Source of the DNA: Sphaerisporangium sp.
GTDB lineage: Bacteria; Actinomycetota; Actinomycetes; Streptosporangiales; Streptosporangiaceae
DNA length: 50,421 nt
Reading direction: 5' to 3'
Assembly (NCBI GenBank): GCA_025964675.1
Contig: JAOPYI010000237.1
Location: 1-50,421 of the forward strand
A program made the translations under genes and the position numbers. Position 1 is the stretch's first letter. The number at the start of each line of letters is the position of its first letter. The notes under the pieces were generated by a model. That model did not search any database. It saw only the letters and a list, made by a program, of their open reading frames with translations, and was not told the DNA's origin. Shown in pieces: positions 1-8,210 of the stretch.

Positions 1-95
1 CGGCCGTGGAAGCCTCGCGGGGAGGAATATGGAGGTTTCCACATGCCGAGCAACCCTTTGGGGCGCTGGACGGGCACCGGAAAAGGTGGGGCTAA

Positions 96-1691
96 ATGAC
101 GGAGTACGACGAGACCGCGCCAGTCCTCATCGTCGGCGGCGGGTACGCGGGGCTGGCGTCCTCGCTGTTCCTGTCGCATCACGGCGTGCGCTCGGTGCTG
201 GTGGACCGCCATCCGGCCGTGTCGATCCAGGGCCGCGCGCGGGGGATCAACCAGCGGACCATGGAGATCTACCGCCCGCTCGGCATCGAACCGGGCATCA
301 GGGAGGCGGGCCGGCCCTTCGATGAGGAGGCCGGCGTGGTCCGTTGCGAGACCCTCGCCAGCGAGTGGAACTGGATCCTCGAGGAGGACACCAGGAAGGC
401 GTTGCCGGAGCTGACCGCCTGCGAGTTCGGCATGGCCGACCAGCGCAGCGTGGAGCCGATCCTGATCGGCGCCGCGCGCGCCAGGGGTGCCGACATCCGG
501 TTCAACACGCAGTGCGTCTCGGTCGAGGTGGACGCCGGCGGTGTGACGGCGGTGACGGAGGATCGCGACAGCGGGCGGCGGCGCACCCTTCGGTCGGACT
601 ACCTCATCGCGGCCGACGGCTTCCGCGGCAGGATCGGCGGCCGGCTCGGCATCGGCCGCCCCGGGCCGGGGGTCACCCAGAACTGGGTGACCTTCATCAT
701 CGAGGCCGACCTGTCGGAGATCGTGCGCAAGAGGGCGATGTTCTGGATCGTCGTCAACCCCGAGATCGGGCTCGGCTCGTTCCTCACCACGGCCGTCCCG
801 AACCAGTGGGCGGTCAGCTTCACCTACGACCCCGCGAAGGAGTCGGCGGCCGACTTCACGCCCGAGCACTGCGCCAAGGTGGCGAGGGCGGTCATCGGCC
901 AGGACATCGACGTCAGGATCCTGGACATCGCGGCCTGGGAGGAGGCGGTCGGTGTCGCCGACCGCTTCCGCGGCGGCCGGGTCTTCCTCGCCGGGGACGC
1001 CGCGCACGTGTGGCCGCCTGCCGGAGCGATGGGGGCGAACGCCGCCGTGCAGGACGCCCACAACCTGGCCTGGAAGCTCGCCGCCGCGATCGGCGGCTGG
1101 GCGTCCGACGGCCTGCTCGACTCCTACGAAGCGGAGCGCCGGCCCGTCGCGAGGGCCCTGGCGGACATCACCGTACGGCGCCAGCAGGCCAGGTTCGGCG
1201 ACACACCGGACGGGGACGACGTGGACGACACGCTGTGCACCCTCGGCCAGCGCTACCGGTCCACGGCGGTGATCGGCGCCGAGCACGACACGGTGTACGG
1301 TGACAAGCTGGAACAACAGGCCGCCCCCGGCACGCGCGCCCCGCATCTGTGGCTCGACCAGGACGGCGACCGGATCGCCGTGCACGACCTCTTCCACGAC
1401 GCCTTCGTCCTGCTCACGGGATCGGCCGGCACCGCGTGGACGGCCGCGGCGGGCGAGGTCGCCGGCCGCACGCCCGTACCGCTGCGGGCCTACCGCGTCG
1501 GCCCCGCTTCGGCCGGAGTCGACCTGGTCGATGTCGACGGCAACTGGCGGCCTCGCTACGACCTCGGCCGTGACGGCGCGGTGCTCATCCGCCCCGACGG
1601 TTACGTGGCCTGGCGGAGCGCCTCCCCGGCCGCAGAGCCCGCGGCGCTTCTCGAAGGCGCGCTCCGCCAGGTGCTCGGCACGGCGAGCTGA
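96..1691 (+). CDS. FAD-dependent aromatic polyketide hydroxylase
   Basis: Flavoprotein monooxygenase of the p-hydroxybenzoate hydroxylase type, 531 aa, expected to hydroxylate or oxidatively open an aromatic polyketide using NAD(P)H and O2. Seen: N-terminal Rossmann motif GGGYAGL (residues 14-20), a middle DG motif (AADGFRG, about 170) and the second FAD motif GDAAHVWPPAG (about 300-311). The C-terminal third matches the thioredoxin-like extra domain of polyketide hydroxylases such as PgaE/RdmE. The ATG at 96 follows AAGGTGGGG. The usual PPAGGFGAN stretch is PPAGAMGAN here, a small departure. It resembles the hydroxylase at 29715-31340 throughout, so the two are paralogs. It is convergent with the multicopper oxidase gene, with a hairpin between them. 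Exact substrate and position of attack are unknown. Confidence 0.88.
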   Translation: MTEYDETAPVLIVGGGYAGLASSLFLSHHGVRSVLVDRHPAVSIQGRARGINQRTMEIYRPLGIEPGIREAGRPFDEEAGVVRCETLASEWNWILEEDTRKALPELTACEFGMADQRSVEPILIGAARARGADIRFNTQCVSVEVDAGGVTAVTEDRDSGRRRTLRSDYLIAADGFRGRIGGRLGIGRPGPGVTQNWVTFIIEADLSEIVRKRAMFWIVVNPEIGLGSFLTTAVPNQWAVSFTYDPAKESAADFTPEHCAKVARAVIGQDIDVRILDIAAWEEAVGVADRFRGGRVFLAGDAAHVWPPAGAMGANAAVQDAHNLAWKLAAAIGGWASDGLLDSYEAERRPVARALADITVRRQQARFGDTPDGDDVDDTLCTLGQRYRSTAVIGAEHDTVYGDKLEQQAAPGTRAPHLWLDQDGDRIAVHDLFHDAFVLLTGSAGTAWTAAAGEVAGRTPVPLRAYRVGPASAGVDLVDVDGNWRPRYDLGRDGAVLIRPDGYVAWRSASPAAEPAALLEGALRQVLGTAS

Positions 1692-1711
1692 CCCCGCGCG
1701 CGCGTCGAAGG

Positions 1712-1766
1712 CGTCCCGGCCACCACGGGTCTCACCCGAACACGGGAGTGCCGTCGTGGCCGGGAC
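1712..1766. terminator. Inverted repeat between convergent genes
   Basis: An 11-bp perfect inverted repeat: GTCCCGGCCAC at 1712-1722 and GTGGCCGGGAC at 1756-1766, with a 33-nt loop. It lies 20 bp after the hydroxylase stop codon. The multicopper oxidase gene ends from the other side at 1898. No T-run is present, which is usual for GC-rich actinobacterial terminators. Confidence 0.55.
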
Positions 1767-1897
1767 ACCTGTACGACAAGGACAAGCCCCCTCGCCCCGG
1801 CTGCCGGCGGTCCGGAAGGACATCCGCGTCCAGGGCCAGAGGGCTTCGTCGTCCCCGGCCGCCGGTCCAGCCCGGATCGGCGGCGAGGGACGCGGCC

Positions 1898-3328
1898 TCA
1901 GCCGGCGACCTCCATCTGGGCCATCATCCCCATGCCGGAGTGGTCGATGAGATGACAGTGGTAGAGGTAGCGGCCGGCGTACTGGTCGAACCTGACCTTG
2001 AAGCGGACGGTGCCGCCCGGCCTGATCACGATCGTGTCCTTCCATCCGGTCTCGTGCCCGCTCACCGGAATGCCGTCGCGGTCGAGCACCTGGAAGTGCA
2101 CTCCGTGCAGGTGCAAGTTGTGCGAGATGGGCGGTAGCACGCCCGGGTTGCTGATCTCCCAGATCTCGGTGTCGCCGAGCCTGACCTGCTGGTCCACACG
2201 GTCCATGTCGAACGTCTTGCCGTCGAGCTCGAACATGCCGGTCTGGAAGTTGAGCTTCATGACGATCTTCCTCGTGACCGCCGCGGCACCGAGGTCGGGC
2301 AGAGGGTCGCGCAGTTGGTCCGGCACCCGGCTGTAGTCGCGGGCGCCGCGGACGACATCGAACCGCATCACGTTCTTCGAGGCGTCGGTAGCGCCGTAGG
2401 TGTTCTCCAGCACGATCTGGGTTCCGATCGGATACCTGGAGAAATCAACCACCAGCTCCACCCGCTCGGCCGGCGCGAGGGTGACGCTCGTCGCCGGGAT
2501 CGGAGCGGGAAGCATTCCGCCGTCCGAGGCGACCTGCAGCATCTCCCCGCCGTCACTCAGCCTGAGTGAGAAGAACCGCTCGTTGGCGCCATTGGCCACG
2601 CGCAGCCGGTACTTGCGCGCCGCGACCTCGAAGTACGGCTGCGGTCGCCCGTTGACGAGGACGGTGCCGCGCCCGGCGAAGTCGCCCATGACGAAGACCA
2701 TCTGCCCGCTGTCGTCGAACCGCGCGTCGCGGAGCATCAGCGGCACGTCGTACTCACCGGACGGCAGCCCCAGCAGGGTCTCGTTGACATCGCTCAGGAG
2801 GTAGAAGCCCGCCAGGCCGCGGTAGACATGCTCGGCCTCGCGATGGTGAGCGTGATCGTGGTACCAGAGGGTCGAGGCCTCCTGCCGGTTCGGATAGGTG
2901 TAGACGCGGGAGGCTCCCGGCGCGATCGGGTCCCGGGGATGGCCGTCGCTGGGGGTCTGCACGTGCGCGCCGTGCAGGTGCACCACGGTCTCCTCCGCCA
3001 GCGTGTTGACATGGGTCACCTGGACCTCGCGGCCGGAGAACGCGCGGATCGTCGGTCCCGGGAACAGGCCGTTGTACCCCAGCACGGTCGTCGTGACTCC
3101 GGGGAAGATCTCGACGTCGGCCTGGCGGGTCATGATCGCGTAGTAGTCGGTCGTCAGCGTGCGGCGTACGGGGCTAAGCACGGGCGGAACGGCGAGAGGC
3201 ACTGAGAACGGCAGAGCGGCCGTCGGGGCCGTGGCCTGGGTCGACGCCATGGCCATACGCGCTCCCGGAATGAGAAGCGCCGCCGATCCCAATGCCCCCA
3301 GTTTGATCGCATCCCTTCGTCCCAGCAT
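1898..3328 (-). CDS. Secreted multicopper oxidase (laccase/CotA-like)
   Basis: Copper oxidase of 476 aa that should oxidise phenols or other electron-rich substrates by one-electron steps and reduce O2 to water. All copper motifs are visible: HLHGAH (117-122), WYHDHAHH (155-162), HNLHLHG (403-409) and HCHLIDHSGMGM (457-468) with a methionine axial ligand. The N-terminus has a twin arginine (GRRDAIKLG, residues 3-11), a hydrophobic stretch and an Ala-rich end (AMAS), suggesting Tat export as expected for a folded cuproenzyme. A triple TCGA direct repeat with 11-bp period lies about 55 bp upstream of the start, so it probably belongs to the cluster regulon. Phenol coupling or quinone formation outside the membrane is a reasonable role. 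Self-protection by oxidation of the product is an alternative. Confidence 0.88.
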   Translation of the reverse strand: MLGRRDAIKLGALGSAALLIPGARMAMASTQATAPTAALPFSVPLAVPPVLSPVRRTLTTDYYAIMTRQADVEIFPGVTTTVLGYNGLFPGPTIRAFSGREVQVTHVNTLAEETVVHLHGAHVQTPSDGHPRDPIAPGASRVYTYPNRQEASTLWYHDHAHHREAEHVYRGLAGFYLLSDVNETLLGLPSGEYDVPLMLRDARFDDSGQMVFVMGDFAGRGTVLVNGRPQPYFEVAARKYRLRVANGANERFFSLRLSDGGEMLQVASDGGMLPAPIPATSVTLAPAERVELVVDFSRYPIGTQIVLENTYGATDASKNVMRFDVVRGARDYSRVPDQLRDPLPDLGAAAVTRKIVMKLNFQTGMFELDGKTFDMDRVDQQVRLGDTEIWEISNPGVLPPISHNLHLHGVHFQVLDRDGIPVSGHETGWKDTIVIRPGGTVRFKVRFDQYAGRYLYHCHLIDHSGMGMMAQMEVAG

Positions 3329-3381
3329 CCGACTCCCTTTCTCTCATCACGGACTCAACGTGCGCACCCTCTCCCTGCCGG

Positions 3382-3409
3382 TTCGAAAGTTGATCGAGAG
3401 CATCTCGAC
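3382..3409. promoter_or_regulatory. SARP-type box, three TCGA repeats, 11-bp period
   Basis: TCGA occurs at 3383, 3394 and 3405, an exact 11-bp period. It lies between the start of the multicopper oxidase gene (3328, minus strand) and the end of the SDR gene at 3419. Direct repeats one helical turn apart are the known geometry of SARP operators. Assignment to the SARP encoded at 9269 is inference. Confidence 0.65.
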
Positions 3410-3418
3410 GGGCCTCGC

Positions 3419-4171
3419 TCAGCGCCCGCCGGCGGTGTGGATGACCTCGCCGTTGACGTTGCCGTTGGCGTCCGAGCAGAGGAAGACGATCAAGCGGGCG
3501 ACCTCGTCCGCGGTGCTCAGGCGGCCGCTCGGGGTCTCCTGAGCGGCCCGCTCGAGCAGCGCGGGGTCCACCGCGTCGAGGCTCTCCGTGAGCGTGCCTC
3601 CGGGCGCGACCACGTTCGCGAGCACGCCGTCACGGGTCCACATCAGTGCGCGTACGAACCCGTGCAACGACGCCTTGGCGGCGCTGTAGAGCTCCGAGCC
3701 CGGGTTCCCGTACGTGGCGGTGATCGAGGACAGCATGACGATGCGCCCCCAGCCGCGCTCGCGCATCCCGCCCAGGGCCTGCCGCACGGTCCACATGTGG
3801 CCTTCGACGTTCTCGCGGAACCGGTCGAGCCAGTAGTCCATGGGAAAGTCCTGGTACGGGGGCATCTCTTCCGGGTTGGTCCACACCCATGTCTGCGCGT
3901 TGGCCACGACGACGTCGACCCCGCCCCAGCGGTCCTCGACCGCGCTCACCGTCTCCTTGATGGAGTCGGGATCGGCGAGGTCGTACCGCAGGGCGCACGC
4001 CCGGTCGTCGCCACCCAGCTCCTCGACGATGCGCTTGGCCACTGCGTCGGAGGTGTGATAGGTGATGGCGACCCGTGCGCGCTCCTGGGCGAACATACGC
4101 GCGGTGGCGAGGCCGATCCCGCGGGTGGCGCCGGTGATCAGTACGCGCTTGTCTTCCAGGCCAAGGTCCAT
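3419..4171 (-). CDS. Short-chain dehydrogenase/reductase
   Basis: SDR of 250 aa with the cofactor motif TGATRGIG near residue 12, YSAAK catalytic Tyr/Lys about residue 155 and a serine in SSIT just before it. The start at 4171 (MDLGLEDKR) is chosen because GTGAGG precedes it and the start aligns with the related SDR at 40964. Longer upstream reading would add a non-SDR stretch. The normally conserved NNAG motif reads ANAQ, unusual in the family, though the catalytic residues are intact. It diverges from the TenA-like gene at 4352; the shared gap holds an 11-bp-spaced TCGA/TCGG repeat. Likely a ketone or quinone reductase in tailoring; substrate unknown. Confidence 0.82.
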   Translation of the reverse strand: MDLGLEDKRVLITGATRGIGLATARMFAQERARVAITYHTSDAVAKRIVEELGGDDRACALRYDLADPDSIKETVSAVEDRWGGVDVVVANAQTWVWTNPEEMPPYQDFPMDYWLDRFRENVEGHMWTVRQALGGMRERGWGRIVMLSSITATYGNPGSELYSAAKASLHGFVRALMWTRDGVLANVVAPGGTLTESLDAVDPALLERAAQETPSGRLSTADEVARLIVFLCSDANGNVNGEVIHTAGGR

Positions 4172-4236
4172 TGCGTATTCCTCACGGTCTCGCTGCTCGG
4201 CTTCGAGGACATGCCAACCATCAATTTCCGTCAGCG

Positions 4237-4255
4237 GGCTCGAGAGCGGCTCGGG
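4237..4255. promoter_or_regulatory. SARP-type box between divergent genes
   Basis: GGCTCGAG at 4237-4244 is repeated as GGCTCGGG at 4248-4255, a spacing of 11 bp with one mismatch. It lies 66 bp from the minus-strand SDR start and 97 bp from the TenA-like start, so it could serve both. Confidence 0.5.
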
Positions 4256-4351
4256 CGGCCAGCCGCGCACGCCGCAACGTGCTCCAGTAGGCGTCAAGCA
4301 GGCGCCGGTACCTTCCCCACCGGGACTTCTCGCCGCGACGAAGGAAGACCG

Positions 4352-5020
4352 ATGCTGCACGAAGAACTCATGGAGATCAGGGACCCGGTACTACGGAAGG
4401 TGCAGGACCATCCCTTCTGGTCGGGTCTGCGTGACGGTTCACTACCTGGCGAGTCGCTCGCCTATTTCGTCCAGCAGGACACCGGGTACCTGCTCCCCGC
4501 CTACGCCCGCGCGCTGGCCCGGTGCGCGGCCGCCGCCCCGGACGACGCGGACACGTTCCTGCTCGGGCAGTCGGTCGCCGGCACGCTGATGGCCAGGGAC
4601 AAGCTGCGCCAGGCCTACACCGGCCTGGCCGGCCGGCTCGGCCTGCCGGAGCTCGGTGCGCAGCCGCTTCTGGATCCGGCGACGCACGCGCACACCTCGT
4701 TCTTCGCCGCCGCGAGCGCGAGGTCGTTCTACGCCGGCATCGGCGCGCTGCTCCCCATGGTGTGGTTCAACGCCGAGGTGTCCGACAGCCTGAAGGAGAA
4801 CGCCTCTCCCGGCTCCCGCTACCTGCCGTGGATCGAGGTCTACCACCCGGGCGAGTCCTACGGGTACGCGGTGCGGGCGTTCCTGGACATGGTCGACCGG
4901 GCCGGCGAGAGCTGCTCGGCGTGGCAGCGCGAGCTGATTGTCGAGCAGTTCTCCATCAGCATCCGTTACGAATGGGCATTCGCCGAATGCTGCACTCAAC
5001 AGCCCTCGTGGCCGGTTTGA
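4352..5020 (+). CDS. TenA-like (heme-oxygenase-fold) protein without thiaminase cysteine
   Basis: An all-helical TenA/thiaminase II family protein of 222 aa. The start at 4352 (MLHEELMEI) follows AAGGAAG. Seen: HPFWSGL near the N-terminus, the QD pair in FVQQDTGYLLPAYARALA, and the C-terminal YEWAFAE that carries the family glutamate. In true thiaminases a Cys nucleophile sits in an LPCxW segment. Here the segment is LLPMVWFNAEV, with Met instead of Cys, so thiamine hydrolysis is not expected. A second copy at 29014-29712 has the same change. The cluster context suggests a polyketide-tailoring or chaperone-like role. The P450 gene follows 49 bp downstream on the same strand. Confidence 0.8.
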   Translation: MLHEELMEIRDPVLRKVQDHPFWSGLRDGSLPGESLAYFVQQDTGYLLPAYARALARCAAAAPDDADTFLLGQSVAGTLMARDKLRQAYTGLAGRLGLPELGAQPLLDPATHAHTSFFAAASARSFYAGIGALLPMVWFNAEVSDSLKENASPGSRYLPWIEVYHPGESYGYAVRAFLDMVDRAGESCSAWQRELIVEQFSISIRYEWAFAECCTQQPSWPV

Positions 5021-5069
5021 CACATACATCCTTGGCACGAAGCAGCCGACGAGAAAGGTCGCCAGCGAG

Positions 5070-6269
5070 ATGAGCATCCAAACTCCCATTCCATACCCTT
5101 TCCAGTGGACGCCCCCGATGGAGGTCCCCGAGGGGCTACGGGGCCTGCGAGAGAAGGCCCTCGTCGAGGTCACGCTGCCGAGCGGTGACACGGCCGTCAT
5201 GGTGACCCGGTACAAGGACGTCAGGAAGCTGTTCGCCGACGAACGGCTGAGCAAGAACATCGCCAGGCCTGGAGTCGCGAGGATCTCCGCCGACAACGAG
5301 CTGTTCGTCGACCCCGAGATCGACGCCGACCCGCCGGACCACACGCGGATGCGCGGCCTTGTGACCAAGGCGTTCACCGCGCGCCGGATCGAGCTGCTGC
5401 GCCCGTTCGCGCAGGCCACCGCCGATGAGCTGCTGGACCAGATGGCGGCTGGCCCGAGGCCGACCGACCTGAACGAGGCGCTGGCGTTCCCGCTGCCGAT
5501 CCTGGTGATCTGCAAGCTGCTCGGCATCCCCCCGGAGGACAGGACCAAGTTCCGCAGCCTGGTGGACGGGTTCCTCTCGGTGACCAAGCTGCCGCCGGAC
5601 GAGGTCGAGGAGTCCCGCAAGGGCCTGTGGGCCTATCTCATCGACCTGATCGCCTCCAAGCGGGCGAACCTGGGCGACGACCTGATCAGCGCTCTCATCA
5701 AGGTCCGGGACGAGGACGACAACCGGCTGTCGGAGCACGAGCTGCACTTCTGGACGCAGAGCCTGCTCATCGCCGGCTACGTCACCACGGCGAGCCAGAT
5801 CGGCACCGGCACCGCGGTGCTGCTGCACCGCCGGGACCTGGTCAAGGAGATCCAGGCCGACTACTCGCTGGTGCCGTCCGCGGTGGAGGAGCTGCTGCGG
5901 ACGCAGATCATGGGCTCCTCGATCGGCACCCTGCGCTACGCGGTGACCGACATCCCGCTGTCGGACGGCACGGTCATCAAGGAGGGCTCCAGCGTCCTGC
6001 TGTCGGAGGAGTCCGCGAACATGGACGAGAGCGTCTTCACCGACCCGTTCCGGCTCGACATCCGCCGCGAGGACAACCACCACATGACGTTCGGGGCCGG
6101 CATCCACTACTGCGTGGGCGCGGCGCTGGCCCGGATGGAGCTGCAGGTGGCGACCGAGAGCCTGCTGCGGCGGTTCCCGGACGTCCGCCTCGCTGTTCCG
6201 GCCGAGGACCTGCCGCGGGGTCTCGGCGGATTCATGGAGGGATTCAGCGACATCCCGGTCGTCTGGTGA
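5070..6269 (+). CDS. Cytochrome P450
   Basis: Soluble bacterial P450 of 399 aa, the usual length for actinobacterial class I enzymes. Start at 5070 (MSIQTPIPYP) with AAAGG upstream. Visible motifs: K-helix EELLR (about 272-276) and heme loop FGAGIHYCVG with the thiolate Cys348. The I-helix reads AGYVTT where most P450s have AG-x-D/E-T-T, so the acidic residue of the proton relay is replaced by Val. Such substitutions occur in P450s with non-hydroxylating chemistry such as coupling or ring closure. A ferredoxin that could supply electrons is encoded at 17062-17250. In related polycyclic xanthone pathways P450s form methylenedioxy bridges; whether this one does is unknown. Confidence 0.92.
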   Translation: MSIQTPIPYPFQWTPPMEVPEGLRGLREKALVEVTLPSGDTAVMVTRYKDVRKLFADERLSKNIARPGVARISADNELFVDPEIDADPPDHTRMRGLVTKAFTARRIELLRPFAQATADELLDQMAAGPRPTDLNEALAFPLPILVICKLLGIPPEDRTKFRSLVDGFLSVTKLPPDEVEESRKGLWAYLIDLIASKRANLGDDLISALIKVRDEDDNRLSEHELHFWTQSLLIAGYVTTASQIGTGTAVLLHRRDLVKEIQADYSLVPSAVEELLRTQIMGSSIGTLRYAVTDIPLSDGTVIKEGSSVLLSEESANMDESVFTDPFRLDIRREDNHHMTFGAGIHYCVGAALARMELQVATESLLRRFPDVRLAVPAEDLPRGLGGFMEGFSDIPVVW

Positions 6270-6280
6270 CCGGATTCGGC

Positions 6281-6382
6281 GCCGGTTTCCCGTTGAATTC
6301 ACGGGCGCCTTTTGCGCGGTGGTGGCGCGGCGCACGCGTGCACGAGAAACCGGCCCTGCCGTAATGGAAGTGCGCCGGTTTT
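6281..6382 (+). promoter_or_regulatory. Mutually exclusive hairpins after the P450 gene
   Basis: GCCGGTTTC at 6281-6289 can pair with GAAACCGGC at 6346-6354. The same middle segment can instead pair with GCCGGTTTT at 6374-6382 (8 bp plus flanks). The arms compete, so this could be a terminator with an antiterminator alternative, or simply two hairpins in a 255-bp gap before the next SDR gene. Confidence 0.3.
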
Positions 6383-6524
6383 CCGAGGGCGTGGCCGACT
6401 CTATTGCAAGGATGCGCGGGCACGCCCGTGGAGACGGATCCTCCGGACGATTTCGAGATCTCCCCCATGCGTTTCCGCCGGCGCGGCGACGCGGGCGCCC
6501 CCGCGGCATTGTGAAGGTGGACGG

Positions 6525-7226
6525 ATGACTGACGGGAACGCGGCAGCCGAGCGGCGCACCGCTCTCATCACCGGAGCCAACCGCGGTATCGGCCGCGCGG
6601 TCGCCGCCGAGCTTTACCGCCGGGACCTACGGGTGGTGGTCACAGCGCGCGACGCCGACGCGGCACGCGAGGCGGCCGCCGGAATCGGCCCCGGCGTCCT
6701 CTGGCACGCGCTGGACGTCACCGATCCGGACGGCGTCAGCCGGCTCGGCAAGGAACTCGGCCCGGTCGACGTGCTGGTGTCCAACGCCGGCGTCCTGCTG
6801 GACGGGGGCACCGACGCGCTGTCGGTGCCGCTCGAGCTCGTCGAGGAGACGCTGCGGGTGAACCTGCTCGGGTCGTGGCGGGTGACGCAGGAGTTCATCC
6901 CGCCCATGGTCGAGCGGGGGTGGGGGCGCGTGGTGCTGATCTCCAGCGGCACGACCGCCGAGTTCGGCGGCGCCCTGTTCGCGGGCGCTCCCGGCTACTC
7001 GCTGTCGAAGAGCGCGCTGAACGGGCTTACCACGCTGCTGGCCTCCCAGACGGCGGGTTCGGGGGTGCTGGTGAACGCGGTGAACCCAGGACGGGTGCGC
7101 ACCAGGATGATGCCGAACCAGCAGACCCTTCCCGAAGACGCGGCCCGGTTCATCGCCGACGTGGCGACCCTTCCAGCCGACGGGCCGACCGGGCGATTCC
7201 TCACTGAGAAGCGCGGCCAGGGCTGA
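6525..7226 (+). CDS. Short-chain dehydrogenase/reductase
   Basis: SDR of 233 aa. Motifs: TGANRGIG near residue 17, SNAG about 87, serines in ISSGTT about 145 and YSLSK about 160. The ATG at 6525 follows GAAGGTGG and gives the normal family N-terminus. The loop before the YSLSK motif holds a short insertion (GGALFAGAP). The chain is slightly short at the C-terminus. It is followed 28 bp later by another SDR gene on the same strand, so the two are probably co-transcribed. Expected to reduce a keto group or oxidise an alcohol on the polyketide; substrate not predictable. Confidence 0.83.
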   Translation: MTDGNAAAERRTALITGANRGIGRAVAAELYRRDLRVVVTARDADAAREAAAGIGPGVLWHALDVTDPDGVSRLGKELGPVDVLVSNAGVLLDGGTDALSVPLELVEETLRVNLLGSWRVTQEFIPPMVERGWGRVVLISSGTTAEFGGALFAGAPGYSLSKSALNGLTTLLASQTAGSGVLVNAVNPGRVRTRMMPNQQTLPEDAARFIADVATLPADGPTGRFLTEKRGQG

Positions 7227-7254
7227 GGCTCGCGTCCTAGCAACAGGAGACGGC

Positions 7255-8037
7255 ATGGAATTCGACCTGTCCGGTAAGAAGGCCGTGGTCACCGGGGCCG
7301 GAGCCGGGATCGGGCTGGCGGTCGTGCGGGCACTCGCCTCCACGGGCGCCGACGTGCTCGGCGGCGCGCGCACCATCACCCCGGAGCTGCTCGCCGCCAC
7401 GCCCCACACGTTCGAGGTAGACCTCATGACCACCAAGGGGCCCCGGCTCCTGGTGGAACGGGCGCTCGCGGACTTCGGTGGCGTCGACGTACTCGTCAAC
7501 AACGTCGGCGGTGGTGTGAAACTGGCGGCCGGCTTCCTCGACATCGAGGACGACGTCTGGCAGCACGCCTTTCAGCTCAACGTCCTGACCACGATACGGG
7601 CGACCCGCGCGGCGCTGCCCAGCCTGGTCGAACGCAAGGGGGCCATCATCAATATCGGATCGATGAACGCGACCATGGTGGATCCCCGGCTCGGCCACTA
7701 TTCGGCGGCCAAGGCCGCCCTCGCCAACATCGGCAAGGCGTTGTCGGCGGAGTTCAGCTCGCAGGGGGTCCGCGTCAACACGATCTCCCCCGGGCCGGTG
7801 CGTACCCGGCTCTGGACCAACCCGGAGATCGCGCGGCGAGCCGGGGTGACCCCGGAGGAGTTCGTCGCGATGGTGCCCAAGATGGCCGGGCTGTCCACCG
7901 GCGAGATGATAGAACCCGACGAGGTTGCGGCCCTGGTGCTGCTGCTGGCGTCCGGCAAGGTGCGCAGCGTCACGGGCTCGGACTACACGATCGACGCCGG
8001 AATGGCTCCTCCGGCGCACTACAACCGCCCGACATGA
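7255..8037 (+). CDS. Short-chain dehydrogenase/reductase
   Basis: SDR of 260 aa with TGAGAGIG (14-21), NNVGGG (about 82-87), a serine in NIGSMNA (about 140) and YSAAK (about 153-157). The NNAG motif is NNVG, a common variant. The ATG at 7255 follows ACAGGAGACGGC. It is the last gene of the plus-strand group that starts with the TenA-like gene at 4352. The gap after it carries a strong hairpin (8132-8210). A role in redox tailoring is inferred from context. Confidence 0.85.
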   Translation: MEFDLSGKKAVVTGAGAGIGLAVVRALASTGADVLGGARTITPELLAATPHTFEVDLMTTKGPRLLVERALADFGGVDVLVNNVGGGVKLAAGFLDIEDDVWQHAFQLNVLTTIRATRAALPSLVERKGAIINIGSMNATMVDPRLGHYSAAKAALANIGKALSAEFSSQGVRVNTISPGPVRTRLWTNPEIARRAGVTPEEFVAMVPKMAGLSTGEMIEPDEVAALVLLLASGKVRSVTGSDYTIDAGMAPPAHYNRPT

Positions 8038-8131
8038 ACCGTCACCGCCGCGCGCCGGGGGCCTTCCGGGGGCGGTGGAACGGATCGGTGGAGACGCCAA
8101 GCGCGCAGGCCGGGGTCTGGTGACCGCCCGG

Positions 8132-8210
8132 GCATGACGAAGCCCTCTGTCCTGGAAAGCTCGGGAGTCCTCGGGACTCCCCGGCGGCCGGGAAGAGGGC
8201 TTCGTCATGC
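8132..8210. terminator. Large hairpin after the SDR gene
   Basis: A perfect 17-bp inverted repeat (8132-8148 with 8194-8210; arm GCATGACGAAGCCCTCT). The 45-nt loop itself folds into a small hairpin, GGAGTC/GACTCC at 8164-8180. It lies 94 bp after the SDR stop codon. It probably ends the 4352-8037 transcripts and insulates the SARP region. Confidence 0.7.

Noticed and set aside
1-95. End of an upstream gene
   Set aside because: No frame shows a recognisable C-terminus; only a short leader before the hydroxylase gene is visible.
3437-4351. Long upstream extension of the TenA-like reading frame
   Set aside because: It is antisense to the SDR gene; the protein family begins at the ATG at 4352, which has its own ribosome binding site.
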